Of a stretch of DNA of 64,000 nucleotides, positions 49,803-57,931 are shown one piece after another. The position numbers and the translations under genes are program-made. Position 1 is the stretch's first letter; every line of letters starts with the position of its first letter. Where the stretch lies: assembly GCA_025358295.1 (NCBI GenBank), contig JANYJY010000043.1, positions 1-64,000 of the forward strand, in the 5' to 3' direction. The notes under the pieces are model-generated. The model saw only the letters and a list, made by a program, of their open reading frames with translations. It had not been told where the DNA came from and ran no database searches. The stretch comes from Gammaproteobacteria bacterium. GTDB taxonomy: Bacteria > Pseudomonadota > Gammaproteobacteria > Steroidobacterales > Steroidobacteraceae.

Positions 49803-51950
49803 TCAGAATTTCCCGTAATAGCCTTCTTTCAACGCATCGAAAAGATTGGCGGCGGTGTGCATTTCCCCATCGTATTCAATCTCCTGATCGCCGCGCGCTT
49901 CGACTTCGGTACCGTCGTCCAGCGTGAACACGTAGGTGGTGTTCTTGAGGTCTTCTTCCTTGACCAACACGCCCTGGAAGGCTTCCGGATTGAACCGGAA
50001 TGTAGTGCAGCCCTTGAGGCCCTGGTCGAACGCGTACATGTAAATGTCCTTGAAGTCCTCGTACTTGTAGTCGGTCGGGACATTGGCCGTTTTGGAAATG
50101 GACGAATCCACCCACAATTGCGCGGCTGCTTGGATATCGACGTGTTCCTTGGGACCGATATCGTCGGCGGAGATGAAATAATCGGGGAGCTTTTCAGCGG
50201 GAATCTGCGAATCGGGCATGGCCCGGGAATTCACCATTTCGCGGTACGCCAGCAATTCGAAGGAGAAAACATCGATTCTCTCCTTGGACTTCTTGCCTTC
50301 ACGCAGAACATTGCGGAAATAGTGATGCGCGAACGACGGCTCGATGCCGTTGGAGGCATTGTTCGCCAGCGACAAGGAGATCGTGCCCGTAGGCGCGATG
50401 GACGTGTGATGCGTAAAGCGCGCCCCCACTTCCGCCAGCTCATCGACCAATTCGGGCGAGGCCTCGGCGATGCGCTGCATGTAGCGGCTGTAGCGCGCGT
50501 GCAGGACCCGGCCCGCGATCCGCGCGCCGGCCCGCCAGCCGTCCTTGATCATCTCGGGCCGCTTGCGCAGCATTTCCTTGGTGACCGTGAACTCCTCGTT
50601 CATGATGGGTGCAGGGCCCTTCTCGCGCGCCAGATCAAGCGCGGCTTCCCAACCGGCGACTGCCATTTCCCGCGATACGTTCTGCGAGAACGCGACGGAT
50701 TTCTTCGAGCCGTACTTCATGCACAGCATGGTGATGCTGGAGCCCAATCCCAGGAAACCCATGCCATGTCGGCGTTTGCGGATGATCTCGTCGCGCTGCT
50801 GAGACAAGGGCAGGCCATTGATCTCGACCACATTGTCGAGCATGCGCGTGAACACCTTCACGACCTTGCGATACGTCTCCCAATCGAAGCGCGCATTGTC
50901 CGTGAACGGATCGATGACGAATTTGGTGAGATTGACCGACCCCAATAGACATGAGCCGTAGGCCGGCAGCGGCTGTTCGCCGCAAGGATTGGTGGCGCGA
51001 ATATTCTCGGTCCACCAATTGTTGTTCATCTCGTTGACCCGGTCGATCAGGATGAATCCCGGCTCGGCGAAATCGTAGGTGGAGGACATGATCACGTCCC
51101 ACACACGGCGCGCCGGCAAGGTCTTGTAGATCTTGCAGGCAACCAAGCCTTCTTCGTTCGCGACATAACCATCGGTGTAGGGCCACTCGCGCCAGACGAA
51201 TTTGGCGGCGTCGGTGAGATCCGGTTGCTCGGCCTCGTACTCCTTGCGCCCCAGCGGAAACGCCAGCGTCCATTCACCGTCGCTCTTCACGGCCTTCATG
51301 AACTCATCTGTGACCAGGAGAGACAAATTGAATTGCCGGAGACGTCCGTTCTCACGCTTGGCGCGAATGAACTCCAGTGCATCCGGATGCCCGATGTCGA
51401 AAGTGCCCATCTGGGCGCCGCGCCGACCGCCGGCCGAAGACACTGTAAAACACATCTTGTCGTAGATATCCATGAACGACAGGGGTCCGGAGGTGTAGGC
51501 ACCCGCGCCCGATACATAGGCGCCGCGCGGCCGCAGCGTCGAGAACTCATAGCCGATGCCGCATCCCGCCTTGAGGGTGAGGCCCGCCTCATGCACCTTA
51601 CTCAGGATGTCGTCCATCGAATCGCGGATGGTGCCGGAGACCGTGCAGTTGATGGTCGACGTCGCGGGCTTATGTTCGAGCGCACCGGCATTCGAAGTGA
51701 CGCGGCCGGCCGGAATGGCGCCATGACGCAGCGCCCATAAAAACGAGTCGTACCAACGTTCGCGGCCTTCCTCATTCTCAACGTCGGCAAGCGCTCGAGC
51801 AACACGCTTGTATGTGTCGTCCATCGAATTGTCGATGGGCGAGCCATCTTTTGCCGTCAGCCGGTATTTCTTATCCCAGATATCGAATGACGCTTCCTGG
51901 AAAGTGATATCGCCGACGTCTTTGGGCTGTATTTTGACCACCGTATTCAT
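49803..51950 (-). CDS. nrdJa: NrdJa, catalytic subunit of adenosylcobalamin-dependent ribonucleotide reductase (class II)
   Basis: 715 residues. Catalytic motifs: INCTVSGTIRDSMDD, LKAGCGIGYEFSTLRPRGA, the NPCGEQPLPAYGSCLLGSVN active-site stretch (Asn-Cys-Glu), APTGTISLSLANNASNGIEP and the dehydro-reduction region. Class II enzymes are oxygen independent and use coenzyme B12 to generate the thiyl radical. Upstream 51951-52488 contains NrdR-like and DnaA-like sites. It needs the cobalamin adenosyltransferase encoded at 4898-5449. No NrdAB or NrdD is seen in the window. Confidence 0.95.
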   Translation of the reverse strand: MNTVVKIQPKDVGDITFQEASFDIWDKKYRLTAKDGSPIDNSMDDTYKRVARALADVENEEGRERWYDSFLWALRHGAIPAGRVTSNAGALEHKPATSTINCTVSGTIRDSMDDILSKVHEAGLTLKAGCGIGYEFSTLRPRGAYVSGAGAYTSGPLSFMDIYDKMCFTVSSAGGRRGAQMGTFDIGHPDALEFIRAKRENGRLRQFNLSLLVTDEFMKAVKSDGEWTLAFPLGRKEYEAEQPDLTDAAKFVWREWPYTDGYVANEEGLVACKIYKTLPARRVWDVIMSSTYDFAEPGFILIDRVNEMNNNWWTENIRATNPCGEQPLPAYGSCLLGSVNLTKFVIDPFTDNARFDWETYRKVVKVFTRMLDNVVEINGLPLSQQRDEIIRKRRHGMGFLGLGSSITMLCMKYGSKKSVAFSQNVSREMAVAGWEAALDLAREKGPAPIMNEEFTVTKEMLRKRPEMIKDGWRAGARIAGRVLHARYSRYMQRIAEASPELVDELAEVGARFTHHTSIAPTGTISLSLANNASNGIEPSFAHHYFRNVLREGKKSKERIDVFSFELLAYREMVNSRAMPDSQIPAEKLPDYFISADDIGPKEHVDIQAAAQLWVDSSISKTANVPTDYKYEDFKDIYMYAFDQGLKGCTTFRFNPEAFQGVLVKEEDLKNTTYVFTLDDGTEVEARGDQEIEYDGEMHTAANLFDALKEGYYGKF

Positions 51951-52073
51951 GGGTATTAAAGCCGCTCCCTTATAATTCTCAAGCTAAAGACCGAACTCGA
52001 ACTACGGCGGTCCCGCAAAAATAAATAGATTGAAACTGAATCGAGGCCGATGGGGGACTACGTGAACTGCCGA

Positions 52074-52089
52074 CCACAACATATTGTGT
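52074..52089. promoter_or_regulatory. candidate NrdR box 1
   Basis: ccacaacatattgtgt, a near-palindrome matching the ACACwATATmTwGTGT-type NrdR box in most positions, lies about 125-140 bp upstream of nrdJa. NrdR represses ribonucleotide reductase genes when dATP is high. It is 176 bp from the second similar site, more than the usual 31 bp between paired boxes. Confidence 0.55.
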
Positions 52090-52249
52090 GCGGAGGCAAA
52101 GGGTAAGTCCCGACGGCAACCATCGTCAAGACTTTTTTCACACATTTTTTGATCTAAAAACATCATAAATATCAATAGATTACAAATATGTTCCGAGAAA
52201 TTAGCTGATTACCCTTCGCGAAGGCTGGGTCAAGCGAAAAAACCGGCCA

Positions 52250-52266
52250 TCGCAACATCTTGTGTT
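52250..52266. promoter_or_regulatory. candidate NrdR box 2
   Basis: The core gcaacatcttgtgt at 52252-52265 matches the NrdR box consensus less well than box 1 but is followed directly by the DnaA-like sites. Combined with box 1 it supports NrdR control of nrdJ. Confidence 0.4.
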
Positions 52267-52283
52267 TCCACAACTTATCCACA
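52264..52283 (+). promoter_or_regulatory. two DnaA-box-like sequences
   Basis: ttatccaca at 52275-52283 is a perfect match to the DnaA box consensus TTWTNCACA; gtttccaca at 52264-52272 matches with one mismatch, 11 bp away in the same orientation. DnaA boxes occur at the nrdAB promoter of E. coli, linking dNTP supply to replication. With only two boxes and no dnaA, dnaN or gidA nearby, an origin is unlikely. Confidence 0.55.
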
Positions 52284-52381
52284 TTATGTTCCATTGACTT
52301 TGAAGTGCGTCACACTTTGGGCCGTCGCGTACCCGCCTGACCCCGCGATGCATCGCCCAGCGCATCCCGCGCCGGTCTTTA

Positions 52382-52409
52382 GTTGAAATGTCTGAGCCGC
52401 GCCCCTACT
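52382..52409 (+). promoter_or_regulatory. sigma-32 (heat-shock) promoter of hsp20
   Basis: GTTGAAA at 52382-52388, 13 bp spacer, CCCCTACT at 52402-52409. The consensus is CTTGAAA, N13-15, CCCCATnT. It stands about 80 bp before the start of the small heat-shock gene, as expected for a RpoH promoter. Confidence 0.65.
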
Positions 52410-52488
52410 TCAGGGTCAAGCGCGCGATTTGAGATCTGAATTTGCTTCAGAGTCTGCATCAACACATTTTATTCAGGAGTGATTTGCA

Positions 52489-52917
52489 ATGACCGTCATA
52501 CGTTATGAGCCTTGGGCGCTCGTCAGCCGGCTCCAAAAAGACATCGATCGTTTGTTCGGCGCGCCGACCACGGCCGCGGATTCCGGCGCCTGGTTGCCGC
52601 CGGTGGATATACACGAAGAGGCGAATCAATTCGCGTTGCACGTGGACCTGCCGGGCGTGGATCCCAAGGCCGTGGAAATCACCGCCGATCAAGGCGTGCT
52701 GACCATCCGCGGACAGCGACAAGATGCGCGCCCGGAGTCGCGCGAGGGCTATCGTCGCGTGGAGCGCATTACGGGCGAATTCCAACGCCGTTTCAGTCTG
52801 CCCGATTCGGCCGACACCCAAAACATCAAGGCGAAATTCGTCAACGGTGTGCTGGAAGTCGCGATTCCGAAACTGGCGCAGGTACAGCCCCACCGGATCA
52901 CGGTGGAAGCCGCGTAA
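52489..52917 (+). CDS. Hsp20/alpha-crystallin family small heat-shock protein
   Basis: 142 residues. The alpha-crystallin domain runs from about 40: PPVDIHEEANQFALHVDLPG, VEITADQGVLTIRGQRQDAR, the C-terminal FVNGVLEVAIPKLAQVQPHR. Small heat-shock proteins hold unfolding proteins in a refoldable state; IbpA-type oligomers need the C-terminal I-x-I/V tail, here AIPKL. AGGAG precedes the ATG by about 10 bases. A sigma-32-like promoter upstream and a hairpin terminator downstream indicate a single-gene heat-shock unit. Confidence 0.94.
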   Translation: MTVIRYEPWALVSRLQKDIDRLFGAPTTAADSGAWLPPVDIHEEANQFALHVDLPGVDPKAVEITADQGVLTIRGQRQDARPESREGYRRVERITGEFQRRFSLPDSADTQNIKAKFVNGVLEVAIPKLAQVQPHRITVEAA

Positions 52918-52977
52918 GAGCACCCGCCGAGCGCACTCTTCCGTGTACTATCGCACCAAGAATCTTGGCGGCATTTG

Positions 52978-53003
52978 AGGCCGGACGAGGCATCGTCCGG
53001 CCT
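52978..53003 (+). terminator. hairpin terminator after hsp20
   Basis: Perfect 11-bp stem aggccggacga / tcgtccggcct with loop ggca, between the hsp20 stop and the DegP start. The following bases (tagttgc) contain few T residues, so strength is moderate. Confidence 0.65.
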
Positions 53004-53046
53004 TAGTTGCGCCCGGCTAAGAACCCACTAACCGGAAGGACTGCGC

Positions 53047-54432
53047 ATGAATCTGCGTCTTAAATTTGCAGCGGCCACGCTCCTGACGGCCGCCTTCGCC
53101 TCACCGGCGATCGATTTCCCCAGAATCTCGCACGCGGCGGTGCCTGCACCGGTCGCGGACGCGGCGCCGATGCCTTCGCTGGCCCCCATGGTCAAGCGGG
53201 TGTCGCCGGCCGTCGTGAACATTGCGACGCGCGGCACCATTAAAGAAGAGCCCGGACAGCGCAATCCGCTGCTCGACGATCCGTTCTTCCGCCGATTCTT
53301 CGATGCACCGCAGGATTCAAAGCCGCGCGAACGCCAATTTCAAAGCGCAGGGTCCGGCGTGATCGTCGATGCCAAGAACGGCTACATCATCACCAATCGT
53401 CACGTGGTGGAGAACGCCAGCGAGATCACCATCACCCTGCTCGATAATCGCACTTTTTTGGCCAAGATCATCGGCAGCGATGAAGGCGCCGATCTCGCCG
53501 TATTGCAGGTCAAACAATCCAATTTGACGGCCATGGCATTGGGGGACTCGACGCGGCTCGAAGTCGGCGACTATGTGGTTGCCATCGGCAATCCTTTCGG
53601 TTTGCAGCACACGGTGACCGCCGGCATCGTCAGTGCGCTGGGACGCTCGGGAATCAACCCGGACGGCTATGAGGATTTCATTCAGACCGATGCGTCCATC
53701 AATCCGGGAAATTCCGGTGGCGCGCTCGTGAACTTGCGAGGCGAATTGGTGGGCATCAACTCGGCCATATTGTCGCGCAGTGGCGGCAATATCGGCATCG
53801 GATTCGCGATTCCGGTCAATATGGTCAAGGGCGTCATGGACCAGTTGATCCGCTACGGGCAGGTCAAGCGAGGGGTGCTCGGCGTCAATATCTATAACGT
53901 AACCGCGGACATCGCCAAGGAATTCGGGCTGACCGAATCGAGCGGCGCGCTGGTCGCCGGCGTGGTGCAGGGCTCAGCGGCCGACCGTGCAGGTGTCAAA
54001 ACGGGCGACATCATTACCTCCATCAACGGCAACAACATGAAGGACGCCGGTGAACTGCGCAACACTATCGGCATGCTTCGCGTCGGTGACAAAGTGGAAA
54101 TCGGTCTGCTGCGCGACGGCAAATCACGCAAAGTCACGGCGCTCATCGCCGAACGCGGCGACACTGAAACAGCCAACGCCGTCGATATCCACAAGGGTCT
54201 GGACGGCGCGGAATTAAGTGATGCCCCGGACAGCGGCGGAGTTCTGGTGAAGGCCGTCGTGGAAGGCAGCCCCGCGGCGCAAAATGGCCTGCGCTCCAAC
54301 GATTTGATCGTCGGTGTGGGCCGCACGCCAGTGGCAAATGCCAAGGCCTTCAAAGAAGCCGTGAAAAGCGCCAATGTGTTGGTGCTGAACGTCCGCCGTG
54401 GTTCCGTCGCCCAACTGATTCAAATTCGCTGA
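53047..54432 (+). CDS. Do/HtrA-family periplasmic serine protease (DegP/MucD type) with two PDZ domains
   Basis: 461 residues, signal peptide about 1-30. Catalytic triad His119 (NRHVVEN), Asp149 (GADLAVLQ) and Ser223 (NPGNSGGAL). Two PDZ domains follow (residues about 270-355 and 370-455), with GVLGVNIYNV and GVLVKAVVEGSPAAQNGLRS. It degrades or refolds misfolded envelope proteins; in Pseudomonas MucD also restrains the AlgU stress response. It follows the hsp20 terminator, with GGAAGGA before the ATG, and is 4 bp before the NDUFA9-like gene. Confidence 0.94.
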   Translation: MNLRLKFAAATLLTAAFASPAIDFPRISHAAVPAPVADAAPMPSLAPMVKRVSPAVVNIATRGTIKEEPGQRNPLLDDPFFRRFFDAPQDSKPRERQFQSAGSGVIVDAKNGYIITNRHVVENASEITITLLDNRTFLAKIIGSDEGADLAVLQVKQSNLTAMALGDSTRLEVGDYVVAIGNPFGLQHTVTAGIVSALGRSGINPDGYEDFIQTDASINPGNSGGALVNLRGELVGINSAILSRSGGNIGIGFAIPVNMVKGVMDQLIRYGQVKRGVLGVNIYNVTADIAKEFGLTESSGALVAGVVQGSAADRAGVKTGDIITSINGNNMKDAGELRNTIGMLRVGDKVEIGLLRDGKSRKVTALIAERGDTETANAVDIHKGLDGAELSDAPDSGGVLVKAVVEGSPAAQNGLRSNDLIVGVGRTPVANAKAFKEAVKSANVLVLNVRRGSVAQLIQIR

Positions 54433-54436
54433 TCGC

Positions 54437-55411
54437 ATGCGTCCCCAATCCATAGCCGTTCTCGGTGGCACCGGATTCCTGGGCACCCGCCTGGTCGCGC
54501 GCTTGATCAAGGAGGGTCGTCGGGTCACGGTACTGTCGCGAGATCGGGAGCAGCACAAGCACTTGTTGGTGCTGCCGGGACTCACGCTGGAAAATTGCGA
54601 TGTGTACCAAGAGGCGCAGCTCAGTGAACACTTTCGCGGCAAGGACGTCGTCATCAATCTTGTGGGCATTCTCAATGAACGCGGATTCACCGGATCGGGC
54701 TTTCGCCGCGCGCATGTTGAACTCACTCGGGGCGTGCTTCAGGCCGCGCGCTCCGCGGGGGTGACCCGTCTCCTACAAGTCTCTGCCCTGAAAGCCGCCG
54801 TAGGCGCCCCCAGCTACTATCTGAGCTCAAAGGGCGAGGCCGAGCAATTGATCCGCGAGTCCGGTCCCAGCCTCGATTGGACCATTTTTCAGCCGTCCGT
54901 CATGTTCGGTCCCGGAGACACGTTCCTGAATCGCTTTGCCGGATTGCTTGCCGCCATCCCTTGGGCTTTTCCTCTCGCACGGCCCAATGCGCGCTTTCAG
55001 CCGGTGCTGGTCGACGATGTGGTCGAGGCCCTGCTCTGCTGTCTGCACGGCGGCGCCTCCAGCCGTCAAACCTACCAGCTCGGTGGACACCAAGTTTATT
55101 CCCTGCGCGAAATCGTCGCCTTGGTGGCAAAACTCACCGGCCGGCGCCGGTGGATCTTCGGGCTGCCGGATTTCGCTGCGCGCATGCAGGGGTTCATCAT
55201 GGACTTCGTGCCGGGTCGCCCCTTCTCCAGCGACAACTATCGATCGCTAACCATCGACAGTGTCTGCACCGAGGACGGCTTAGCCAGGCTCGGGCTCAAG
55301 CCGCAATCGATGCCGGCGTCCGCACGGCTGTACTTAGGTGCGCTCGAGGACAACGCACGTCTCAGCCACAACCGCGCAAGTGCGGGTCGCAAACAGGCCA
55401 TCCGTCCCTAG
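54437..55411 (+). CDS. NDUFA9-like NAD(P)-binding epimerase-fold protein (complex I assembly-type)
   Basis: 324 residues. Rossmann N-terminus AVLGGTGFLGTRLVARLIKE, VVINLVGILNERGFTGSGF, SALKAAVGAPSYYLSSKGEA and QPSVMFGPGDTFLNRFAGLL, typical of the bacterial NDUFA9/complex I 39-kDa subunit-like family of atypical SDRs. In mitochondria NDUFA9 stabilises complex I; in bacteria the role is unproven and an epimerase or reductase activity is possible. The start is 4 bp after the protease stop, so the two are one transcript. Confidence 0.88.
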   Translation: MRPQSIAVLGGTGFLGTRLVARLIKEGRRVTVLSRDREQHKHLLVLPGLTLENCDVYQEAQLSEHFRGKDVVINLVGILNERGFTGSGFRRAHVELTRGVLQAARSAGVTRLLQVSALKAAVGAPSYYLSSKGEAEQLIRESGPSLDWTIFQPSVMFGPGDTFLNRFAGLLAAIPWAFPLARPNARFQPVLVDDVVEALLCCLHGGASSRQTYQLGGHQVYSLREIVALVAKLTGRRRWIFGLPDFAARMQGFIMDFVPGRPFSSDNYRSLTIDSVCTEDGLARLGLKPQSMPASARLYLGALEDNARLSHNRASAGRKQAIRP

Positions 55412-55441
55412 CGACGCCGATACGGTCCGCGGACCCAGCGA

Positions 55442-56890
55442 TCAATACTCGCTCAGCAGATCGATGTCGTCGATGCGCGCATCCGGCGCATAAGTCACGG
55501 TATAGAACTCGACCATGTCTTGCTCCTCAACACGGTAGACCCGCCGCCCATGGCGGCCATCACGTTCCTCCGCAAGAGTAAGACTCAATATCGGCCCTCG
55601 CTCCCGCAAATTACGCCGCAGTGTATTCATCGCGGAAGGAACGAGCCGGCCGGCCGCCGCCGCGGTGAGACGAGCGGCATCGTTGCCATCACGCGCGATT
55701 TTGTCGAGAAATGCCCTGAATTCCCGGGTTCTTCCGGGATCTGAATCGGCCCAGGACTCCGGATAGGTCTTAAGCTCGGGATCCACCAGTCCCGCCACGG
55801 CATGGCTCAACCGCTCGGTTCGGCACAAGGACAGATTGGTCAACAGTATGACGGTCAGTTTTTTGTCCACGTAGCGCGACACGACGGCCTGGAATCCCTG
55901 CCAGTTGCCGTCGTATTCCACGAGTCGGTGATCGCGCAGACGGTTATTCTCCCAGCCGTAGCCATAGTGATAAAGCGGCCGCCCGCCGTCGCGATGAGCA
56001 TCAACCCGCCACATCCGTTCGAGTTGCGCCTGCGGGAGGATTGCATCGCCGTACAGCGCGCGATCCCATTTCATGAGATCCAGAACCGTGGAATACAAAC
56101 TTCCATCCGCGGTCCGGTTCAGTGCCGGCGATACATAGGATTGGTTGTACAGCGCCCCGTTCGCGGCCTTCTCGTAACCGCTGGCACGGTGGAGAACGAT
56201 GTCGTGGTCGGAAATCACCCGCGTTTGCTTCATTCCGAGCGGCCCAAACACCCTTTGCTGCAAGAAATCTCCGTAGAACATGCCGGAGACGCGGTTGATG
56301 ACCAAACCCAAAAGCACGTAACCGGTGTCGCTGTAGGACACATCCGTCCCAGGCTCGAAATCCAACGGCTGCCCGGCGGCGAGCCGCAACAGTTCCGAAT
56401 CGGTGTAGTCGTGGACCATGTCCAGCAGCTGCCGTTCCGGGGTCGTGAACTGCGGTATCCCCGATTGGTGATTCAACATCAGTCGCAAGGTGACCCTGCC
56501 CCAGGTCGGCGGAACTTCCGGCAGATATTTCTCGAGCGGATCATCCAGATCGAGCTTGTGATCGTCGGCGAGCATCATCACGGCGACCGCGGTGAATTGC
56601 TTGCCGACTGAGCCGATTTGGTACACGGTTTGTGGCGTTGCCGCGACGGCATGTTCGAGCGTGGCCACCCCGTAGCTTTTGACATACAGGGGCTCGCCGT
56701 TCTTCGCGATGGCCAGCGATATGCCCGGAATTCCTTGCCGGCGCATCTCGGATTGAATAAAACCATCGATAGCCGCGGTAGAATGCGCGCGCGAAACATG
56801 ATTTGGACGGGCCGGCGCCTGCCGGTCTTTCGCATGCAATGGATTCGACGCCAACAATATGAAAATGACCAGCATCTTCGTGCGATACAT
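55442..56890 (-). CDS. secreted serine hydrolase, class C beta-lactamase fold
   Basis: 482 residues from the ATG at 56890 (GAAGGG about seven bases before it). Signal peptide 1-20 (ends LHAKD). Ser94-x-x-Lys97 in GSVGKQF is the nucleophile/base pair; the second motif reads YSD at 186-188 where beta-lactamases have Tyr-x-Asn. A further domain of about 150 residues follows the hydrolase core. These proteins are often D-aminopeptidases, esterases or penicillin-binding-protein relatives, not antibiotic resistance enzymes. It is divergent from the DgcN-like gene, with only 33 bp between start codons. Confidence 0.85.
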   Translation of the reverse strand: MYRTKMLVIFILLASNPLHAKDRQAPARPNHVSRAHSTAAIDGFIQSEMRRQGIPGISLAIAKNGEPLYVKSYGVATLEHAVAATPQTVYQIGSVGKQFTAVAVMMLADDHKLDLDDPLEKYLPEVPPTWGRVTLRLMLNHQSGIPQFTTPERQLLDMVHDYTDSELLRLAAGQPLDFEPGTDVSYSDTGYVLLGLVINRVSGMFYGDFLQQRVFGPLGMKQTRVISDHDIVLHRASGYEKAANGALYNQSYVSPALNRTADGSLYSTVLDLMKWDRALYGDAILPQAQLERMWRVDAHRDGGRPLYHYGYGWENNRLRDHRLVEYDGNWQGFQAVVSRYVDKKLTVILLTNLSLCRTERLSHAVAGLVDPELKTYPESWADSDPGRTREFRAFLDKIARDGNDAARLTAAAAGRLVPSAMNTLRRNLRERGPILSLTLAEERDGRHGRRVYRVEEQDMVEFYTVTYAPDARIDDIDLLSEY

Positions 56891-56923
56891 TAATAACCCT
56901 TCGGCCGTGTGCGGGAACTGACT

Positions 56924-57931
56924 ATGCATCGATTGCGCAAACCCTATCTACTTTTTCTTGGTGATGTTAAGGACAATCTGACGGCGAAGACAGCCTTCGG
57001 CCTCAAAGACTGGTGTCCGCAGGACGTCGTGGGCGAATGGAGTCTGCCGGGATGCGGTGTCACGCTTGGACTTCCTCGAATGACTCCCCAGGAAGCCGCG
57101 GCGCGTGGCGCCGGATCGATCATGGTGGGCATCGCACCCACCGGCGGAAAGTTGCCGCCGCACTGGGTCGCCGAGCTGGTGGCAGCCGCTGATGCCGGAC
57201 TGGACGTCGTGAGTGGTCTGCACACTCGCCTAACCTCCTTCCCCGAGCTGGTGCAGGCAGCCTCGCGACGCGGAGTCCGCTTGATCGACGTGCGGCACGG
57301 CGAGAGAACCTATGGAGCGGCGACAGGTCGCAAACGTAGCGGCAAGCGGGTTTTGACCGTCGGTACGGACTGCGCGCTGGGAAAAAAATACACCGCACTG
57401 GCGCTGGCCAAAAACCTCAAAGGCCGTGGGATTTCCGCATCCTTTCGAGCGACCGGCCAAACCGGCATCATGATTTCCGGCGAAGGAATCGCCATCGACG
57501 CGGTCATAGCCGACTTCATCGCAGGCGCTGCGGAACAACTCTCGCCGGACAACAATCCGGCTCATTGGGACGTGATCGAAGGGCAGGGCTCGCTGTATCA
57601 TCCTGCCTATGCAGGCGTGACCCTGGGCCTATTGCATGGCTCGCAGCCCGACGCCATCGTGCTGTGTCATGACCCGTCGCGCCGTACCATCGATGAGTAT
57701 CCTGAGTTTCCGATTCCCGATTTGCGCGTGGCCATCGACGACTATCTGCGCGCGGGGCGGCTCACCAATCGAGCCATTCGCTGCGTTGGCTTGAGCATCA
57801 ATTCCTCGAGTCTGTCCGATACGGAATGCGACGACTATTTTCGGCGCCTGCGTGCCGAATTAGATCTGCCGGTGTGCGACCCCGTGCGTACGGGAGTCGA
57901 TGCAATCGCGTCCGCGCTGCTCGAACCCTAA
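56924..57931 (+). CDS. dgcN: DgcN-like D-glutamate N-acetyltransferase (DUF1611 family)
   Basis: 335 residues from ATG 56924. The family core is clear: YLLFLGDVKDNLTAKTAFGL, GKRVLTVGTDCALGKKYTAL with a P-loop-like Gly-Lys-Lys-Tyr-Thr, GQTGIMISGEGIAIDAV, DVIEGQGSLYHPAYAGVTLG and GLSINSSSLSD. Family knowledge: in marine gammaproteobacteria DgcN acetylates D-glutamate and the DgcA racemase then makes the L-form. No DgcA is adjacent here, so the pathway step may be incomplete or supplied elsewhere. It overlaps the end of the convergent beta-lactamase-fold gene by 4 nt. Confidence 0.88.
   Translation: MHRLRKPYLLFLGDVKDNLTAKTAFGLKDWCPQDVVGEWSLPGCGVTLGLPRMTPQEAAARGAGSIMVGIAPTGGKLPPHWVAELVAAADAGLDVVSGLHTRLTSFPELVQAASRRGVRLIDVRHGERTYGAATGRKRSGKRVLTVGTDCALGKKYTALALAKNLKGRGISASFRATGQTGIMISGEGIAIDAVIADFIAGAAEQLSPDNNPAHWDVIEGQGSLYHPAYAGVTLGLLHGSQPDAIVLCHDPSRRTIDEYPEFPIPDLRVAIDDYLRAGRLTNRAIRCVGLSINSSSLSDTECDDYFRRLRAELDLPVCDPVRTGVDAIASALLEP

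Larger units (their letters stand above)
51951..52488. other. 538-bp regulatory region between nrdJa and hsp20
   Basis: No gene is seen. The region is much more AT-rich than the coding DNA (notably 52130-52200) and contains, from left to right, NrdR-like palindromes, two DnaA-box-like elements and a sigma-32-like promoter, described separately. It serves divergent transcription units. Confidence 0.75.

Noticed and set aside
49857-50948. 363-codon open frame on the plus strand
   Set aside because: Antisense to nrdJa, which has all catalytic motifs.
52140-52290. Chromosome replication origin
   Set aside because: The region is AT-rich and has two DnaA-like boxes, but no dnaA, dnaN, gidA or parAB neighbours and no cluster of boxes. 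Promoter control of nrdJ explains it better.
55424-55435. GGTCCGCGGACC palindrome between two convergent genes
   Set aside because: Perfect 12-bp palindrome but no loop, T-tract or second copy; probably chance or a weak terminator.
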